Assembly: GCF_900113415.1 (NCBI RefSeq)
Contig: NZ_FOPH01000004.1
Span: 181,152 to 245,151, forward strand
Direction of reading: 5' to 3'
Origin: Oribacterium sp. WCC10
GTDB lineage: Bacteria > Bacillota > Clostridia > Lachnospirales > Lachnospiraceae
Length of the DNA stretch: 64,000 bases
Shown here: positions 22,301-30,606 of the stretch, piece by piece
How the letters are laid out: each line of letters opens with the position of its first letter
Position numbering within the stretch: position 1 is the stretch's first letter
Translations under genes and position numbers: made by a program
Notes under the pieces: generated by a model
What the model saw: the letters and a program-made list of their open reading frames with translations, nothing else
Told to the model about the DNA's origin: nothing
Databases searched by the model: none

Positions 22301-23450
22301 TACGATCAGCCTGCTTCTCGAAGTACTCCTTAACGTGTTCGTACTCCTTAGCCTCATCATAATCAATGTCAGCAGCATCAAATGTAACGTACTTCTCAAG
22401 ATCAACTTCCAATGCAGAAAGAACCTTTACTTTACGTGTAGGTCCATCAATCCATACAAATGGTACAGCTGCATCCTGAATCTCAACTGCCTTTGCAAGT
22501 GAGATCTGCTCACCGGCTGTAGCGATAACCTCACCTGTTGTCTCATCAATAACATCCTCAGCAAGAGTATGACCCTTGATACGGTTTTTGAAATGAAGCT
22601 TCTTATTGAACTTGTAACGTCCAACCTTTGCAAGGTCATAACGACGAGGGTCAAAGAACATACCATTAAGAAGAGAACTTGCAGAATCCACTGAAAGAGG
22701 CTCTCCCGGTCTGATCTTTCTATAGAGTTCGAGAAGACCGCCCTCATAATTCTGCGCTTCAGGCTGCTCCTTCTCAAAAGAAGCGATAAGCTTAGGCTCC
22801 TCACCGAAAAGATCGATGATTTCTGCATTGCTTCCGATACCAAGAGCACGGATAAATACAGATACAGGTACCTTACGTGTTCTGTCTACACGTACAAAGA
22901 AAATATCATTAGAGTCGGTCTCATACTCAATCCACGCACCACGGTTAGGAATAACCGTACATGAATAGAGTTCCTTACCGATCTTATCATGGTCTAACCC
23001 ATAATAGATACCCGGAGAACGAACGAGCTGTGATACGATAACTCGCTCAGCACCATTAATTACAAATGAGCCAGTATCTGTCATCAGAGGCAGATCGCCC
23101 ATAAATATCTCATGTTCATTGATCTCATCCTTATCCTTGTTGATAAGACGAACCTTAACCTTCAAAGGTGCAGCATAGGTAGCATCGCGCTCCTTACACT
23201 CTTCGATAGTATACTTCTTCTCATCATCGCAGAGCTTGTAGCCTACGAACTCAAGGGAAAGGTGTCCAGCAAAATCCTGGATCGGAGAGATGTCATCAAA
23301 TGCCTCTCTGAGGCCGTCTGAAAGGAACCACTCATAGGAATCCTTCTGGACCTCAATCAGATTTGGCATCTCCAGCACTTCCTCGTGCTGTGCAAATGTC
23401 ATTCTGACGTTTTTGCCGTTTTTAACGACACGCATCTTGCTTTTTTCCAT
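19326..23450 (-). CDS. rpoB: DNA-directed RNA polymerase subunit beta
   Basis: This 1374-aa protein contains all canonical regions, including the rifampicin pocket ([21 protein letters not shown], then [12 protein letters not shown]) in wild-type form, and the C-terminal [24 protein letters not shown]. After the last conserved region the chain continues with about 80-100 residues of acidic, Ser/Asp/Glu-rich low complexity ending in DDFSDGDDE, much longer than in Bacillus. The genes usually before it (rplK, rplA, rplJ, rplL) are absent. Instead a 635-bp non-coding region precedes it, so rpoB-rpoC is probably transcribed from its own promoter there. Confidence 0.98.
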   Translation of the reverse strand: MEKSKMRVVKNGKNVRMTFAQHEEVLEMPNLIEVQKDSYEWFLSDGLREAFDDISPIQDFAGHLSLEFVGYKLCDDEKKYTIEECKERDATYAAPLKVKVRLINKDKDEINEHEIFMGDLPLMTDTGSFVINGAERVIVSQLVRSPGIYYGLDHDKIGKELYSCTVIPNRGAWIEYETDSNDIFFVRVDRTRKVPVSVFIRALGIGSNAEIIDLFGEEPKLIASFEKEQPEAQNYEGGLLELYRKIRPGEPLSVDSASSLLNGMFFDPRRYDLAKVGRYKFNKKLHFKNRIKGHTLAEDVIDETTGEVIATAGEQISLAKAVEIQDAAVPFVWIDGPTRKVKVLSALEVDLEKYVTFDAADIDYDEAKEYEHVKEYFEKQADRTHSSLSDEAEKKLWDALTLEEKQALIDQDKPDELVYYPELARLMEENADDQRALRIAVMKDMHELVPKHITKEDIFASINYCMHLEEEIGTKDDIDHLGNRRIRAVGELLQNQYRIGLSRMERVVRERMATQDIEEITPQSLINIKPVTASVKEFFGSSQLSQFMDQNNPLSELTHKRRLSALGPGGLSRDRAGFEVRDVHYTHYGRMCPIETPEGPNIGLINSLASYARINEYGFIESPYRMVDKSDPKNPKVTRDVIYLAADEEDNYVVAQANEPLDEEGHFVHDNVSGRFREATQAFPKASIDMMDVSPKMVFSVATSMIPFLQNDDANRALMGSNMQRQAVPLMVTERAAVDTGISAKAAVDSGVCCVAKYDGVVEISASNKIVIRRDSDGTLDEYKLTKFMRSNQSNCYNQKPIVFAGDHIKKGDVIADGPSTCQGEIALGKNPLIGFMTWEGYNYEDAVLLSEKLVQNDVYTSIHIEEYECEARDTKLGPEEITSDVPGVGDDALKNLDERGIIRIGAEVRAGDILVGKVTPKGETELTAEERLLRAIFGEKAREVRDTSLKLPHGAYGVVVDAKVFTRENSDELAPGVSESVRIYIAQKRKIGVGDKMAGRHGNKGVCSRVLPVEDLPYLPNGRPLDIVLNPLGVPSRMNIGQVLELHLSLAAKVLGIDVSTPIFDGATEPDIRQTLILANDYVNKSWEEFSELHKEELDPEVYEYLGAHLDHRAEWKGVPIGTDGKVQLRDGRTGLPFDGKTSIGFMHYLKLHHLVDDKIHARSTGPYSLVTQQPLGGKAQFGGQRFGEMEVWALEAYGAAYTLQEILTMKSDDVAGRVKTYEAIIKGQNIPAPGVPESFKVMLKELEALCLDVRVLDENQNEIEITEDLYDANQDMHRLLSGGDNRYEKNENYGQLGYETQEFKNGELVNAEEANAKAQGIELFSDGDEELESAIAAELVDDDFDEESSSDDYYTDSEAVSESDDFSDGDDE

Positions 23451-23770
23451 TGACCGTTCACCCCATTGCGGGAAATCCCGCTTGATCGTTGTGATTCATA
23501 GAAAGATGTGGATGTTCTCAAAATGTGCATTCATCGTTACGAGCATTGTATTTCGATGTATCAACATTTCAATGAATCTGTTTATATGTTGCCTAATATT
23601 TTGCGAGTCAAAAAAAGGGCGCACTGAGCCCACGACTCCAAAATAAGTAAAGAGCATTTTATCTTATTTTAATTTCCAAGTCAATAACCTGATGATTTTT
23701 TATTATTTTATTTTTAGGAGGTGATTTCTTTTTGAAAATCAGTTTGATTTTTATTTTTTCTGTGACACTT
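23451..23770 (-). other. rpoB 5' leader region
   Basis: About 320 bp directly upstream of rpoB with no coding frame of plausible composition. Weak short inverted repeats are present. If the rpoB promoter proposed at 23792-23818 is real, this is an mRNA leader of roughly 340 nt, long enough to hold regulatory structure. Confidence 0.4.
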
Positions 23771-23880
23771 TTGTGACACTTCAGGTGTTAGATTATAGAC
23801 ATAGAAATTGCAAAACAAATCTCATAATTACTTCCTTACGAAAGTGTCCGTCTCACTGCAATGAGGCGGATATTTTTGTT
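23771..23880 (+). ncRNA. Candidate short RNA with own promoter and terminator, divergent to rpoB
   Basis: On the plus strand TTGTGA (23771-23776) and TATAGA (23794-23799) are separated by exactly 17 bp. About 45 bp further a GTCCGTCTCA/TGAGGCGGAT hairpin (23846-23871, two G-U pairs) is followed by TATTTTTG, a good intrinsic terminator. Together they define a transcript of roughly 70-75 nt with no start codon or Shine-Dalgarno. No protein gene on the plus strand precedes the terminator, so it would otherwise have no purpose. Family unknown. Confidence 0.4.
23792..23818 (-). promoter_or_regulatory. Possible rpoB promoter
   Basis: On the minus strand there is a perfect TATAAT (23792-23797) with TTGTTT (23813-23818) 15 bp upstream. 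The spacing is short, so this is only a candidate. It overlaps the proposed plus-strand promoter of the short RNA, so the two would be divergent and mutually exclusive. Confidence 0.35.
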
Positions 23881-24025
23881 TCTCTCAATATATAATCTCT
23901 AAAGTTCGGCAGTGCTTTCCAATCCGGGCCGGACATCAGATACGGTCATTTTCGGTCCTTTTAACCAGACTTTAACTAAATGACAGAATAAATAGCGGGA
24001 TCATTCATCTTTATAAAAAGAAAAA

Positions 24026-24047
24026 ATGCAGCCCCGAAGGACTGCAT
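24026..24047 (-). terminator. Terminator after the 162-aa membrane protein gene
   Basis: Arms ATGCAG/CTGCAT extended by CC/GG pairs around a small loop, followed on the minus strand by a run of six T. It lies about 40 bp after the stop at 24086. Confidence 0.85.
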
Positions 24048-24085
24048 CATGATGATAGCATCAATATAATAATTCGTGAGACAAC

Positions 24086-24574
24086 TCAATTCTTTCCCTG
24101 AACCTTCTCGCGAAGTCCTGCCATAAAGCCCTTTTTCTCAGTAGCCTTAGGAATGGAACCGCCACGTACAGAAAGAATCTTACGGATATAAATTCCGGCA
24201 ACTGCAACCTTGCACTCCTTGTGTAAAGGGAGCTGATCAAATACTGCAGGATCCGCCATAAGAGTCATGAACTGAGGACCGATCTTTGCCTTAACAACCG
24301 GAAGCTTGCTGAACTTAAGATATACAGGTGTCTGATCCTGAACCTGCTTAGGCAGACCTGCTGCAACAGCTTCCTTTATAGACATCTTCTTTTTATCAAT
24401 AATGAGCAGTGATACATTCTGAGTATTGGCATCAATCATAGGCTGCTGTTCTGCCTGCTGCTTGCTCATCTTACGGCCGAAATAATAAAGTACTCCCATA
24501 ACAATAAGAAGTACGATAGCAATAACGAGCATAACGCTACCTACAGAACCCCAGTTTATCGCCAACAATGTCAT
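24086..24574 (-). CDS. Single-pass membrane protein with cytoplasmic domain, function unknown
   Basis: About 162 aa from an ATG preceded by GAGGATTTATAT; the reading frame extends to a TTG seven codons upstream, but that lacks a Shine-Dalgarno. One transmembrane helix (about residues 12-34) is followed by a basic stretch (RKMSKQQAEQQ) and a soluble domain of mixed alpha/beta character with IKEAVAAGLPKQVQDQTPVYLKFSKLP. The outline recalls YajC, but the true yajC lies at 28541. It stands alone between terminators. I do not recognise the domain. Confidence 0.75.
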   Translation of the reverse strand: MTLLAINWGSVGSVMLVIAIVLLIVMGVLYYFGRKMSKQQAEQQPMIDANTQNVSLLIIDKKKMSIKEAVAAGLPKQVQDQTPVYLKFSKLPVVKAKIGPQFMTLMADPAVFDQLPLHKECKVAVAGIYIRKILSVRGGSIPKATEKKGFMAGLREKVQGKN

Positions 24575-24775
24575 ATATAAATCCTCGACTTTCAAAATAA
24601 TAAAGCGGCACCCTTGAAACCGCCGAACCTAATATTACTATCTGCGTTTATAAAATGCAACAAAAAGAATGTTGTCAGATTCCATTATCCCGTAAATACC
24701 TGATTCGGTTTTTCTTCAACGCTCCACCAAAGCATTCTTCTGCTGTAAATCAAAATTTGACTCATTGTAAAAATC

Positions 24776-25192
24776 CTATGCCTTTTGCTCTGAAACCTTT
24801 ATATAAATTTCATTCTCAGACACAGGCTTACCGTATTGTGTCACATCATATATTAACCGTATGCTCATAAGACAATCTGCATGTACGCGGTCGATCTCCA
24901 CATATTTTGTGTCAAACCCAAGCTCCATATATCCCATAGGAGTCTCATAATTCATAACATGATGTACATTCTGCTTGTAGCGAAAAGCATTTTCATGTTT
25001 CCAGTTACGAACAACCACGATCTCTTTTCCGGAAGAATCGATCCTCATTTCATTATGGACGCCATCCTGAAAATAAGTAATGACGTGAGTTCCGTCTCCC
25101 GCATCACGAAGTATTCCGTCAAGTACAGTATCTATGACATCCGTGTCGCCATCTATCGACTGACGGGTATTCATCTCTATCCTGATTCTCAT
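24776..25192 (-). CDS. DUF1934 (YwiB-like) beta-barrel protein
   Basis: About 138 aa beginning MRIRIEMNTRQSIDGDTDVI, the usual N-terminal strand of DUF1934. It continues with GTHVITYFQDG, FRYKQNVHHVMNYETPMGYMELG and LSIRLIYDVT-type strands, as expected for a lipocalin-like fold. The frame runs on to a TTG at 25270, 4 bp after the ddl stop, but 26 unconserved residues would be added. Function of the family is unknown. It follows ddl closely on the same strand and is probably co-transcribed. Confidence 0.75.
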   Translation of the reverse strand: MRIRIEMNTRQSIDGDTDVIDTVLDGILRDAGDGTHVITYFQDGVHNEMRIDSSGKEIVVVRNWKHENAFRYKQNVHHVMNYETPMGYMELGFDTKYVEIDRVHADCLMSIRLIYDVTQYGKPVSENEIYIKVSEQKA

Positions 25193-25273
25193 AAATCTTT
25201 GTGAGCAGCAATCAGCGCTCACTGTCCCTTTCTCAAAAGGTAAATATTTTCGTAGATACTCATTAACCAATGT

Positions 25274-26353
25274 TTATTTATCCAAAGTCGGACGTGTAAA
25301 TGCTGTATCGATCAAATCCTGAATCAGCTTCTTCTTATCCACTCCCTTTACTTCCCAAAGCATCGGATACATGGATATAGCTGTAAATCCCGGAAGCGTG
25401 TTAAGTTCATTAAACACCGGTCCGTTTTCTGTAAGGAAAAAGTCGATTCTGGCAAGAGAAAATCCGTCTACCGCAGAAAATACAGTCTTTGCAGCCTTAC
25501 GAATAAGTTCAACATCAGCCTCTGCAATATCCGGTGCAGTATCAGTCTCAGACTGAGGATTATTGTACTTGGCATCATAATCATAGAAGTCAGCTGCTGC
25601 CTTGATTTCTCCTACACCGCTTGCCTTGATATTTCCGTCACAGTCTTTGAACACCGCGCACTCCACTTCACGGCCTGTGATAGTCTCTTCTATCAGAATC
25701 TTGTAATCTACCTCGTAGGCTTTTTTCAGTCCTTCTATAAGTTCATTTCTGTCATGTGCCTTTGTAACTCCACAGCTTGAACCGGCATTTGAAGGCTTTA
25801 CAAATACAGGATACGAAAATGCCGACTCAACGCGACGTACACATTCATCCATATCTTCTATTTCTTTTCCAACCACCGAAACGTACCCGGCCTGACGAAC
25901 GCCTATGGCCTTGAGCGGTTCATTGCAGACAATCTTGGTATAAAGCTTATCCATAGAAACCGCACTCGCCAGAACCCCGCAGCCGACATAAGGAATCTGA
26001 GCCATTTCAAAAAGCCCCTGTATGGTTCCATCCTCACCATTCTTGCCATGAAGTGCAGGGAATATAACATCTATCTTTCTCAATGAAGTGTTACCATTCT
26101 CATCTGTTATCATAAGAGACTTGAGCATGGCATCCGGAAGAAGACACGCTCTTGTTTTTGACTCATACCAGCTTCCGTCAGTAATTTCATCAAGACTGTC
26201 TGCAAGAAGCCACTCCCCCTGCTTTGTAATGCCTACAAGAAGTATGTCATATTTATCTCTATCTATGTTCTTTACGATATTTACCACTGACTTGCATGAT
26301 ACCTCATGTTCTGTGGATCTTCCGCCAAAAACGGCAAGTAATGTCTTTTTCAT
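25274..26353 (-). CDS. ddl: D-alanine--D-alanine ligase
   Basis: About 359 aa from an ATG preceded by AGGAGCATAT. It joins two D-Ala for peptidoglycan precursor synthesis. ATP-grasp landmarks are present: N-terminal LAVFGGRSTEHEVSCKS, FPALHGKNGEDGTIQGLFE, the FVKPSNAGSSCGVTKA nucleotide loop, GREVECAVF, and near the end ARIDFFLTENGPVFNELNTLPGFTAISMYP. I see no VanA-type replacement of the active-site region, so a normal Ddl is likely. A longer reading frame upstream lacks a Shine-Dalgarno. Confidence 0.95.
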   Translation of the reverse strand: MKKTLLAVFGGRSTEHEVSCKSVVNIVKNIDRDKYDILLVGITKQGEWLLADSLDEITDGSWYESKTRACLLPDAMLKSLMITDENGNTSLRKIDVIFPALHGKNGEDGTIQGLFEMAQIPYVGCGVLASAVSMDKLYTKIVCNEPLKAIGVRQAGYVSVVGKEIEDMDECVRRVESAFSYPVFVKPSNAGSSCGVTKAHDRNELIEGLKKAYEVDYKILIEETITGREVECAVFKDCDGNIKASGVGEIKAAADFYDYDAKYNNPQSETDTAPDIAEADVELIRKAAKTVFSAVDGFSLARIDFFLTENGPVFNELNTLPGFTAISMYPMLWEVKGVDKKKLIQDLIDTAFTRPTLDK

Positions 26354-26509
26354 ATATGCTCCTGTTTCGTCCGCATCAGCTTGGAAGCCCGGGACTTTTA
26401 TCTCATTAAAAACAATTTTCCGTTTGATTTTACTACAATAGTTCATTATTGCAATACATGATTGATTCCATGAAGGGATTTTTACCGTCAACACATGCCG
26501 GCATAATTC

Positions 26510-26558
26510 AAAAAAGCCCCGGAACAGAAGCCGGTGTCAGCCGACTCCTCCCCGGGGC
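26510..26558 (-). terminator. Terminator after the HTH-HipA-like gene
   Basis: Perfect GCCCCGG/CCGGGGC arms (26516-26522 and 26552-26558) are followed on the minus strand by TTTTTT. The loop of about 29 nt contains a further short stem. It separates the HTH-kinase gene from ddl. Confidence 0.75.
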
Positions 26559-26571
26559 AGAATTTTCAATA

Positions 26572-26612
26572 GGCGCTGAAGTCTTTTAGGAGAAACGTCA
26601 GGCCTCAGCGCC
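26572..26612. repeat. Inverted repeat next to the HTH-HipA-like terminator
   Basis: Eight-base perfect arms GGCGCTGA/TCAGCGCC lie 13 bp from the terminator hairpin on the gene side. It may be part of a double terminator or a 3' RNA structure of the HTH-kinase transcript. Confidence 0.6.
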
Positions 26613-26689
26613 TGGAGAAAAAGAGGTTTTAAAATTCTCAATCTTTCTGTATAAATTGCAGTTATAATGCTTTTTAATATAACAACAAC

Positions 26690-28234
26690 TCATGCTTTCT
26701 TAAGCCAGCTCATATCACCACGCTTCAATTTAAAAAGCATATCCTTTTTTCTGTCATATATCTTCACAAGAACACGTATCTCTTCAGGAGTCCGGTTAGA
26801 ACTTGCCAACACCTGACCGAGTTCTTCATCTGTCATCAGCTTATCAAGATCAACAATTGAAGGATCTTTCACCAGCCTTATAAGACCGGCTTCATTATCT
26901 GCAAAGCTGTTCACAGTAATGTTATTAAGTTCGAGTGTTCCATGATTCATATTGAGATCGTAGAACATAGAATTTCCTGAATCAAATATAGGAGCAAGCT
27001 TCACAAACTCCAAAGTACCGGCATCTCTCAGAACTCCGAAATTCTCATAGTTTCTATCAGTATTGGTAATAACAAAATCTGTCAGTATCTGATAATCCAG
27101 GAATCTGACAACCTCATCACGATCGAGACCGCCTTTCGAGGCCGCGTCCACAAACAGATCATAATCAGAAGCTCCACTGTGTTTGATTCTATGCGCTCTT
27201 ATAAGCTCCGATGCGGGAATAAATTCAAGATTTGCATTCGTAAATGCTTCAGCACTTACACCCAGCTGCTTTCCATGGCCATAATCTATAGTATAGAACT
27301 GATAGTCAACAAATTCGAACTTGCCCTGTTTTCTGTGAATATAAGAGCCTACAACTTCGTTGAAAATCTGTTGGGTATTGCCCTTTTCCGTACCTTTGAC
27401 AAGATACCTTCTTCCCTCCATGCAAACCCATGATTTAGGAACATTACCTCCGACAGATGCGCTGGGAAATCTCACATCAGAATTATCGATGTCCATCTCA
27501 TTCTCAAGGCCCGCAAAATGGCTCGCACCTATAACATCATCAAATTCATTATCGAAAAGGTTCACCTGAGCCCAGGTTTCCTTAGAATCCTGAGGCTTAA
27601 CCCAGTAATCATCCGTTAGAGACAAACCCATGCTTTTAAGAAGGTATGCCTGTGGCGTCATAAAACCGGCTTTGTCCAGAATCTTAGACATGGCTCCCTG
27701 CGTGACAGGAACTGCTCTTCTGTGCCACCATGCTTTCAGCAGTACGTCCGGGCCGTCTGTTCCTATAGGAAGAAGTGTATGGGAATACACCTCAGTAACC
27801 GTCACTATAGCTCCGCTTACAGGTTCGAACACAAGGGCGGCCACCTTGTCATCCTTGTGCATGAGGACATAAGAAGAAAGACAGTCGACTTCCTGAACTG
27901 TTTCACGATCTTTTCCCTTTTCTTCTGCCAATGTCATATCCGCATCTGTACACGCTTCCACTGTCGCCTTTGCCACATGGGAACGAACATTCTCACCGGA
28001 CACCATTTCCTCCAGCTCACTTGGTTTAAGTGAACTCAGATCAACATCGGATATCAGATCCTCCATAGTACAGTCCAGCGCTTTGGACATCTTAAGTATA
28101 GTATCGGCTTTAGCTGAGCTCAGCTCCTTATGCCCCTGCTCATAGTCCTGTATGGAACGAAAGGAAATACCTGTTGCCAAAGCAAGATCCTTTCGACTGA
28201 TCCCTTTCAGCTCCCTTAATGTCTTTAGATTCAT
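26690..28234 (-). CDS. Single-chain XRE helix-turn-helix plus HipA-like kinase
   Basis: 514 aa. Residues 1-60 form an XRE-type HTH (LKTLRELKGISRKDLALATGISFRSIQDYEQG). The C-terminal 150 residues carry HipA-fold kinase signatures: TNTDRNYENFG near 390-400 (catalytic Asp and metal-binding Asn) and APIFDSGNS near 415-420 in the position of the DFG-like metal Asp. HipA kinases phosphorylate a translation component, such as a tRNA synthetase, and are normally neutralised by a separate HipB. Here the HTH and kinase are one polypeptide. The middle (about 75-250) contains acidic and variable parts I cannot assign. Palindromes in the 5' region suggest self-repression. It has its own terminator, so it forms a monocistronic unit. 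Confidence 0.8.
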   Translation of the reverse strand: MNLKTLRELKGISRKDLALATGISFRSIQDYEQGHKELSSAKADTILKMSKALDCTMEDLISDVDLSSLKPSELEEMVSGENVRSHVAKATVEACTDADMTLAEEKGKDRETVQEVDCLSSYVLMHKDDKVAALVFEPVSGAIVTVTEVYSHTLLPIGTDGPDVLLKAWWHRRAVPVTQGAMSKILDKAGFMTPQAYLLKSMGLSLTDDYWVKPQDSKETWAQVNLFDNEFDDVIGASHFAGLENEMDIDNSDVRFPSASVGGNVPKSWVCMEGRRYLVKGTEKGNTQQIFNEVVGSYIHRKQGKFEFVDYQFYTIDYGHGKQLGVSAEAFTNANLEFIPASELIRAHRIKHSGASDYDLFVDAASKGGLDRDEVVRFLDYQILTDFVITNTDRNYENFGVLRDAGTLEFVKLAPIFDSGNSMFYDLNMNHGTLELNNITVNSFADNEAGLIRLVKDPSIVDLDKLMTDEELGQVLASSNRTPEEIRVLVKIYDRKKDMLFKLKRGDMSWLKKA

Positions 28235-28255
28235 AAGCCTTGCCTCTACCCGGGA

Positions 28256-28296
28256 ATATCAGCCCATTGAAATTTCGCATCGCGAGGGGCTGATAT
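28256..28296 (-). promoter_or_regulatory. Inverted repeat upstream of the HTH-HipA-like gene, probable operator
   Basis: Perfect 10-bp arms ATATCAGCCC/GGGCTGATAT are separated by 21 bp and end 22 bp before the start codon. In the next 80 bp are three AACCTGAT/CAGGTT-type half sites and the palindrome TCTTATATGTATAAGA. This suits binding of the encoded HTH to its own control region. It could instead be a 5' UTR hairpin. Confidence 0.5.
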
Positions 28297-28499
28297 CTCA
28301 CCTCAGGTTCTGATAAAAAAACCTGATCAAACCTGTTATCTACATCTTATATGTATAAGATACGCTATTTTACGTATGATAACAATCAACTTCAAATTAA
28401 GGATTTATTACGAATTTCCGTCTTAACAATGTGAGCAAAACGGAAATTGTGCCAGATATTATCCAATACACTTCACCATAAAAAATTTCCGCAAAACAA
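28297..28499. other. Region between the HTH-HipA-like gene and yajC
   Basis: About 200 AT-rich bases without a gene. It should hold the HTH-kinase promoter and half sites AACCTG near 28303-28340. A second, weaker CGGAAATT/AATTTCCG inverted pair lies at about 28440 and 28484. Confidence 0.4.
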
Positions 28500-28524
28500 A
28501 AACCTGCCGCAATGCGACAGGTTT
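28500..28524 (-). terminator. Terminator after yajC
   Basis: Arms AAACCTGCCGC/GCGACAGGTTT with one mismatch and a 3-nt loop, followed by TTTTTG on the minus strand, 17 bp after the yajC stop. Confidence 0.85.
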
Positions 28525-28540
28525 AAAAAATCAAATATTA

Positions 28541-28840
28541 TCACTTCTTATCTTCTGCTTTTGGTGAACCGTTTGCAGCCTTCTCAAGCTGAGCGATGGC
28601 TGTCTTCTGCATAGGAATGCGGCAGTTCTTGTTGTTGCCGAACTCTACGATAACAGTATCATCTGTGATATCAATGATAACGCCGTAAAAGCCTGAAGTT
28701 GTAAGTACTGTATCACCTACTGCAACAGATGCAAGAAGCTCCTGCTGTCTCTGACGCTCTTTCTGAGAAGGTCTGATACCAACAAAATAGAACATCGCAA
28801 CGATTGCAACCAAATATACAACCCAACCTATTGTACTCAT
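28541..28840 (-). CDS. yajC: Preprotein translocase subunit YajC
   Basis: 99 aa from an ATG with GGAGG just upstream. One N-terminal transmembrane helix (WVVYLVAIVAMFYFVGIRP) is followed by the YajC signature: QKERQRQQELLASVAVGDTVLTTSGFYG and IVEFGNN. YajC associates with SecDF and the Sec channel. secD, secF and tgt are not beside it here, although queA lies elsewhere in the window. A short Lys/Glu tail ends the protein. The longer frame upstream (21 residues) has no Shine-Dalgarno. Confidence 0.92.
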   Translation of the reverse strand: MSTIGWVVYLVAIVAMFYFVGIRPSQKERQRQQELLASVAVGDTVLTTSGFYGVIIDITDDTVIVEFGNNKNCRIPMQKTAIAQLEKAANGSPKAEDKK

Positions 28841-29092
28841 CAAAAAATTCCTCCGTAGAATCAATATAGCATTACGTCTTCCGCCTCTTAAAGCGTAAAA
28901 CAAATCTCACAAGCAGAAATTTTAACATAGTGCACTTTAAATATCCAGTTATATTTCTATTTGCCCGGTTGAAATTAATGTCCAAAATTGATATTCATAG
29001 TTTTTTGCAATGTGTGACACTTTTGTGATGGTTACTACGCTATACTTTACTCAACAATTAAAAAAATGATTCGACTCCTATTCATACAGAAA

Positions 29093-29130
29093 GAAGCAAT
29101 GAGATGTGCCCACCATCCATTGCTTCTTTT
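29093..29130. terminator. Bidirectional hairpin terminator between the 97-aa gene and yajC
   Basis: Perfect nine-base arms GAAGCAATG/CATTGCTTC. On the plus strand TTTT follows, on the minus strand TTTCTG. It most simply terminates the 97-aa gene that ends at 29186, but could also end a plus-strand transcript from about 29050. Confidence 0.65.
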
Positions 29131-29185
29131 CACTTTCCTGTATCTCACTTTTCATCTGCGTGACCGATTCGGGTAACAGCATTCA

Positions 29186-29479
29186 TTATTTAATATTTCT
29201 AAGAGCAGGGCTCACTTCTTCTGACTTATCACTTGATGAATCGTTTCCGGCAAGACCTGCATGTGAGATCTTCAGTTCTTCCTCTGTCTCTGAAACTCCT
29301 GCAGTATTCTCTGTCTTTACGCCGGATGACGAAAGACCTGATGCATCTGATGAACTGCCAAAAACATTATTTATGATAAGCATCAGGCTGATGCATGATA
29401 CAAGAAGCAGCGCAACTGCCGCACCGTAATATATCTTTATATCCGTTTTGATTTCTGACTTTACACTCTTATCTTCCAT
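29186..29479 (-). CDS. Small membrane-anchored protein, function unknown
   Basis: 97 aa with a charged cytoplasmic N-terminus, one transmembrane helix (about 18-40, YYGAAVALLLVSCISLMLII), and a Ser/Glu-rich extracytoplasmic tail. GAGGAAGAATT precedes the ATG. No motif is recognised. It lies about 200 bp downstream of a cell-wall-binding protein on the same strand and may be its envelope partner. Confidence 0.6.
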   Translation of the reverse strand: MEDKSVKSEIKTDIKIYYGAAVALLLVSCISLMLIINNVFGSSSDASGLSSSGVKTENTAGVSETEEELKISHAGLAGNDSSSDKSEEVSPALRNIK

Positions 29480-29693
29480 AATTCTTCCTCGTAATTATCG
29501 TATACTTTTTCGGTCGCACAAATATTTCCCTTCACGTCATCATACCAAATGCCGCAGAAATATCTACCCGCTTTTTAGTCATTACCATTTTGAACTCAAA
29601 ACTGCTTTTTCAGACAGCCCACGACCTAAAAATGACTCCCTGCTCTCGCAAGGAGTCATGAAAATATCTCTCAAATTTACTCTTCTGCCTTAA

Positions 29694-30401
29694 TCAATCC
29701 AAAGCTGAATCATATGTTCCGTTAGGGCTAAGTGTGAGACCCTGATCTAATACACCGACAAGAGTAGGTGCAACAGTTGTAGTCTCTGCATCTGCAGGTA
29801 CACTTGGACCATTTGTATCAAAGCTTGTTTTATTCATGTTTGGGCCTGTCTCCTCAGCCTCTGTTCCTGCAGCGGCAGCAGGTCTCTTTACTGTATGCTT
29901 CTTTGTAACGATATCACCGGCTGTAACATTGGAAACCGTAATCTGGCCAACTGTCAAAGTAACATCCTGTGTTGATGCACCGGTTGAAGTAGTCTCTGAA
30001 GTACTTTCAGATGTGTTCTCAACGCCATTAAGGTGATTGATAACTGCCTTGACATTCTTAACAATCTCACTGGTAGAAAGATTGTCTGCAACAGTTCTAA
30101 CAACTGCTACGCCATCCTTAATCCATGATCCGTCTGCTGCTGTTGAATAACCATCAGGAGTTGTAGTGTTGGAATATACATAACCATTCTCATCAAATGC
30201 ATAGCACTGGAACTTTCCATCACCGTCTGCATCAATCCACTGCCATACACCCTTTGGAAAAGATCCGTCGTCGTTCTTGTACCAGATGCCTGTTGAGTCT
30301 GTTTCGAAAGATCCTGCAAATGATGCAGCTGCCATAGAAAGGCTGAGTGCTGCTACTGTACCAACTGCTACTATTTTTCTGATTAAGTTCATTTTCTTCA
30401 T
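29694..30401 (-). CDS. Secreted cell-wall-binding-repeat protein with disordered tail
   Basis: 235 aa. A signal peptide (about 1-29, ending ASFAG) is followed by two choline-binding-type repeats (IWYKNDDGSFPKGVWQWIDADGDG, KFQCYAFDENGYVYSNTTTPDGY) and an ADGSW repeat end. Then comes a Thr/Ser-rich low-complexity tail with LTVGQITVSNVTAG. The repeats are strikingly similar to those of the 33362-34240 product on the opposite strand, so the two are paralogues. No enzymatic domain is seen. GGAGAGAGAAA precedes the start. Confidence 0.85.
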   Translation of the reverse strand: MKKMNLIRKIVAVGTVAALSLSMAAASFAGSFETDSTGIWYKNDDGSFPKGVWQWIDADGDGKFQCYAFDENGYVYSNTTTPDGYSTAADGSWIKDGVAVVRTVADNLSTSEIVKNVKAVINHLNGVENTSESTSETTSTGASTQDVTLTVGQITVSNVTAGDIVTKKHTVKRPAAAAGTEAEETGPNMNKTSFDTNGPSVPADAETTTVAPTLVGVLDQGLTLSPNGTYDSALD

Positions 30402-30606
30402 TTTCTCTCTCCATAAAAAATAGGTTTTGTATTTCCAATAACCTTTGTGTAGTCATACTATAGCATCTTTCTTTCTTAAGTGTATGACTTTTTCAGTTCT
30501 GAAATTATTAAAGTTTTTTGTATTTATTTTATGATATCTTTAGATTTTCATAATGACCAGAACCGCACCGGATCAGATGGCATAAACCATATATGAACCG
30601 TATTCC

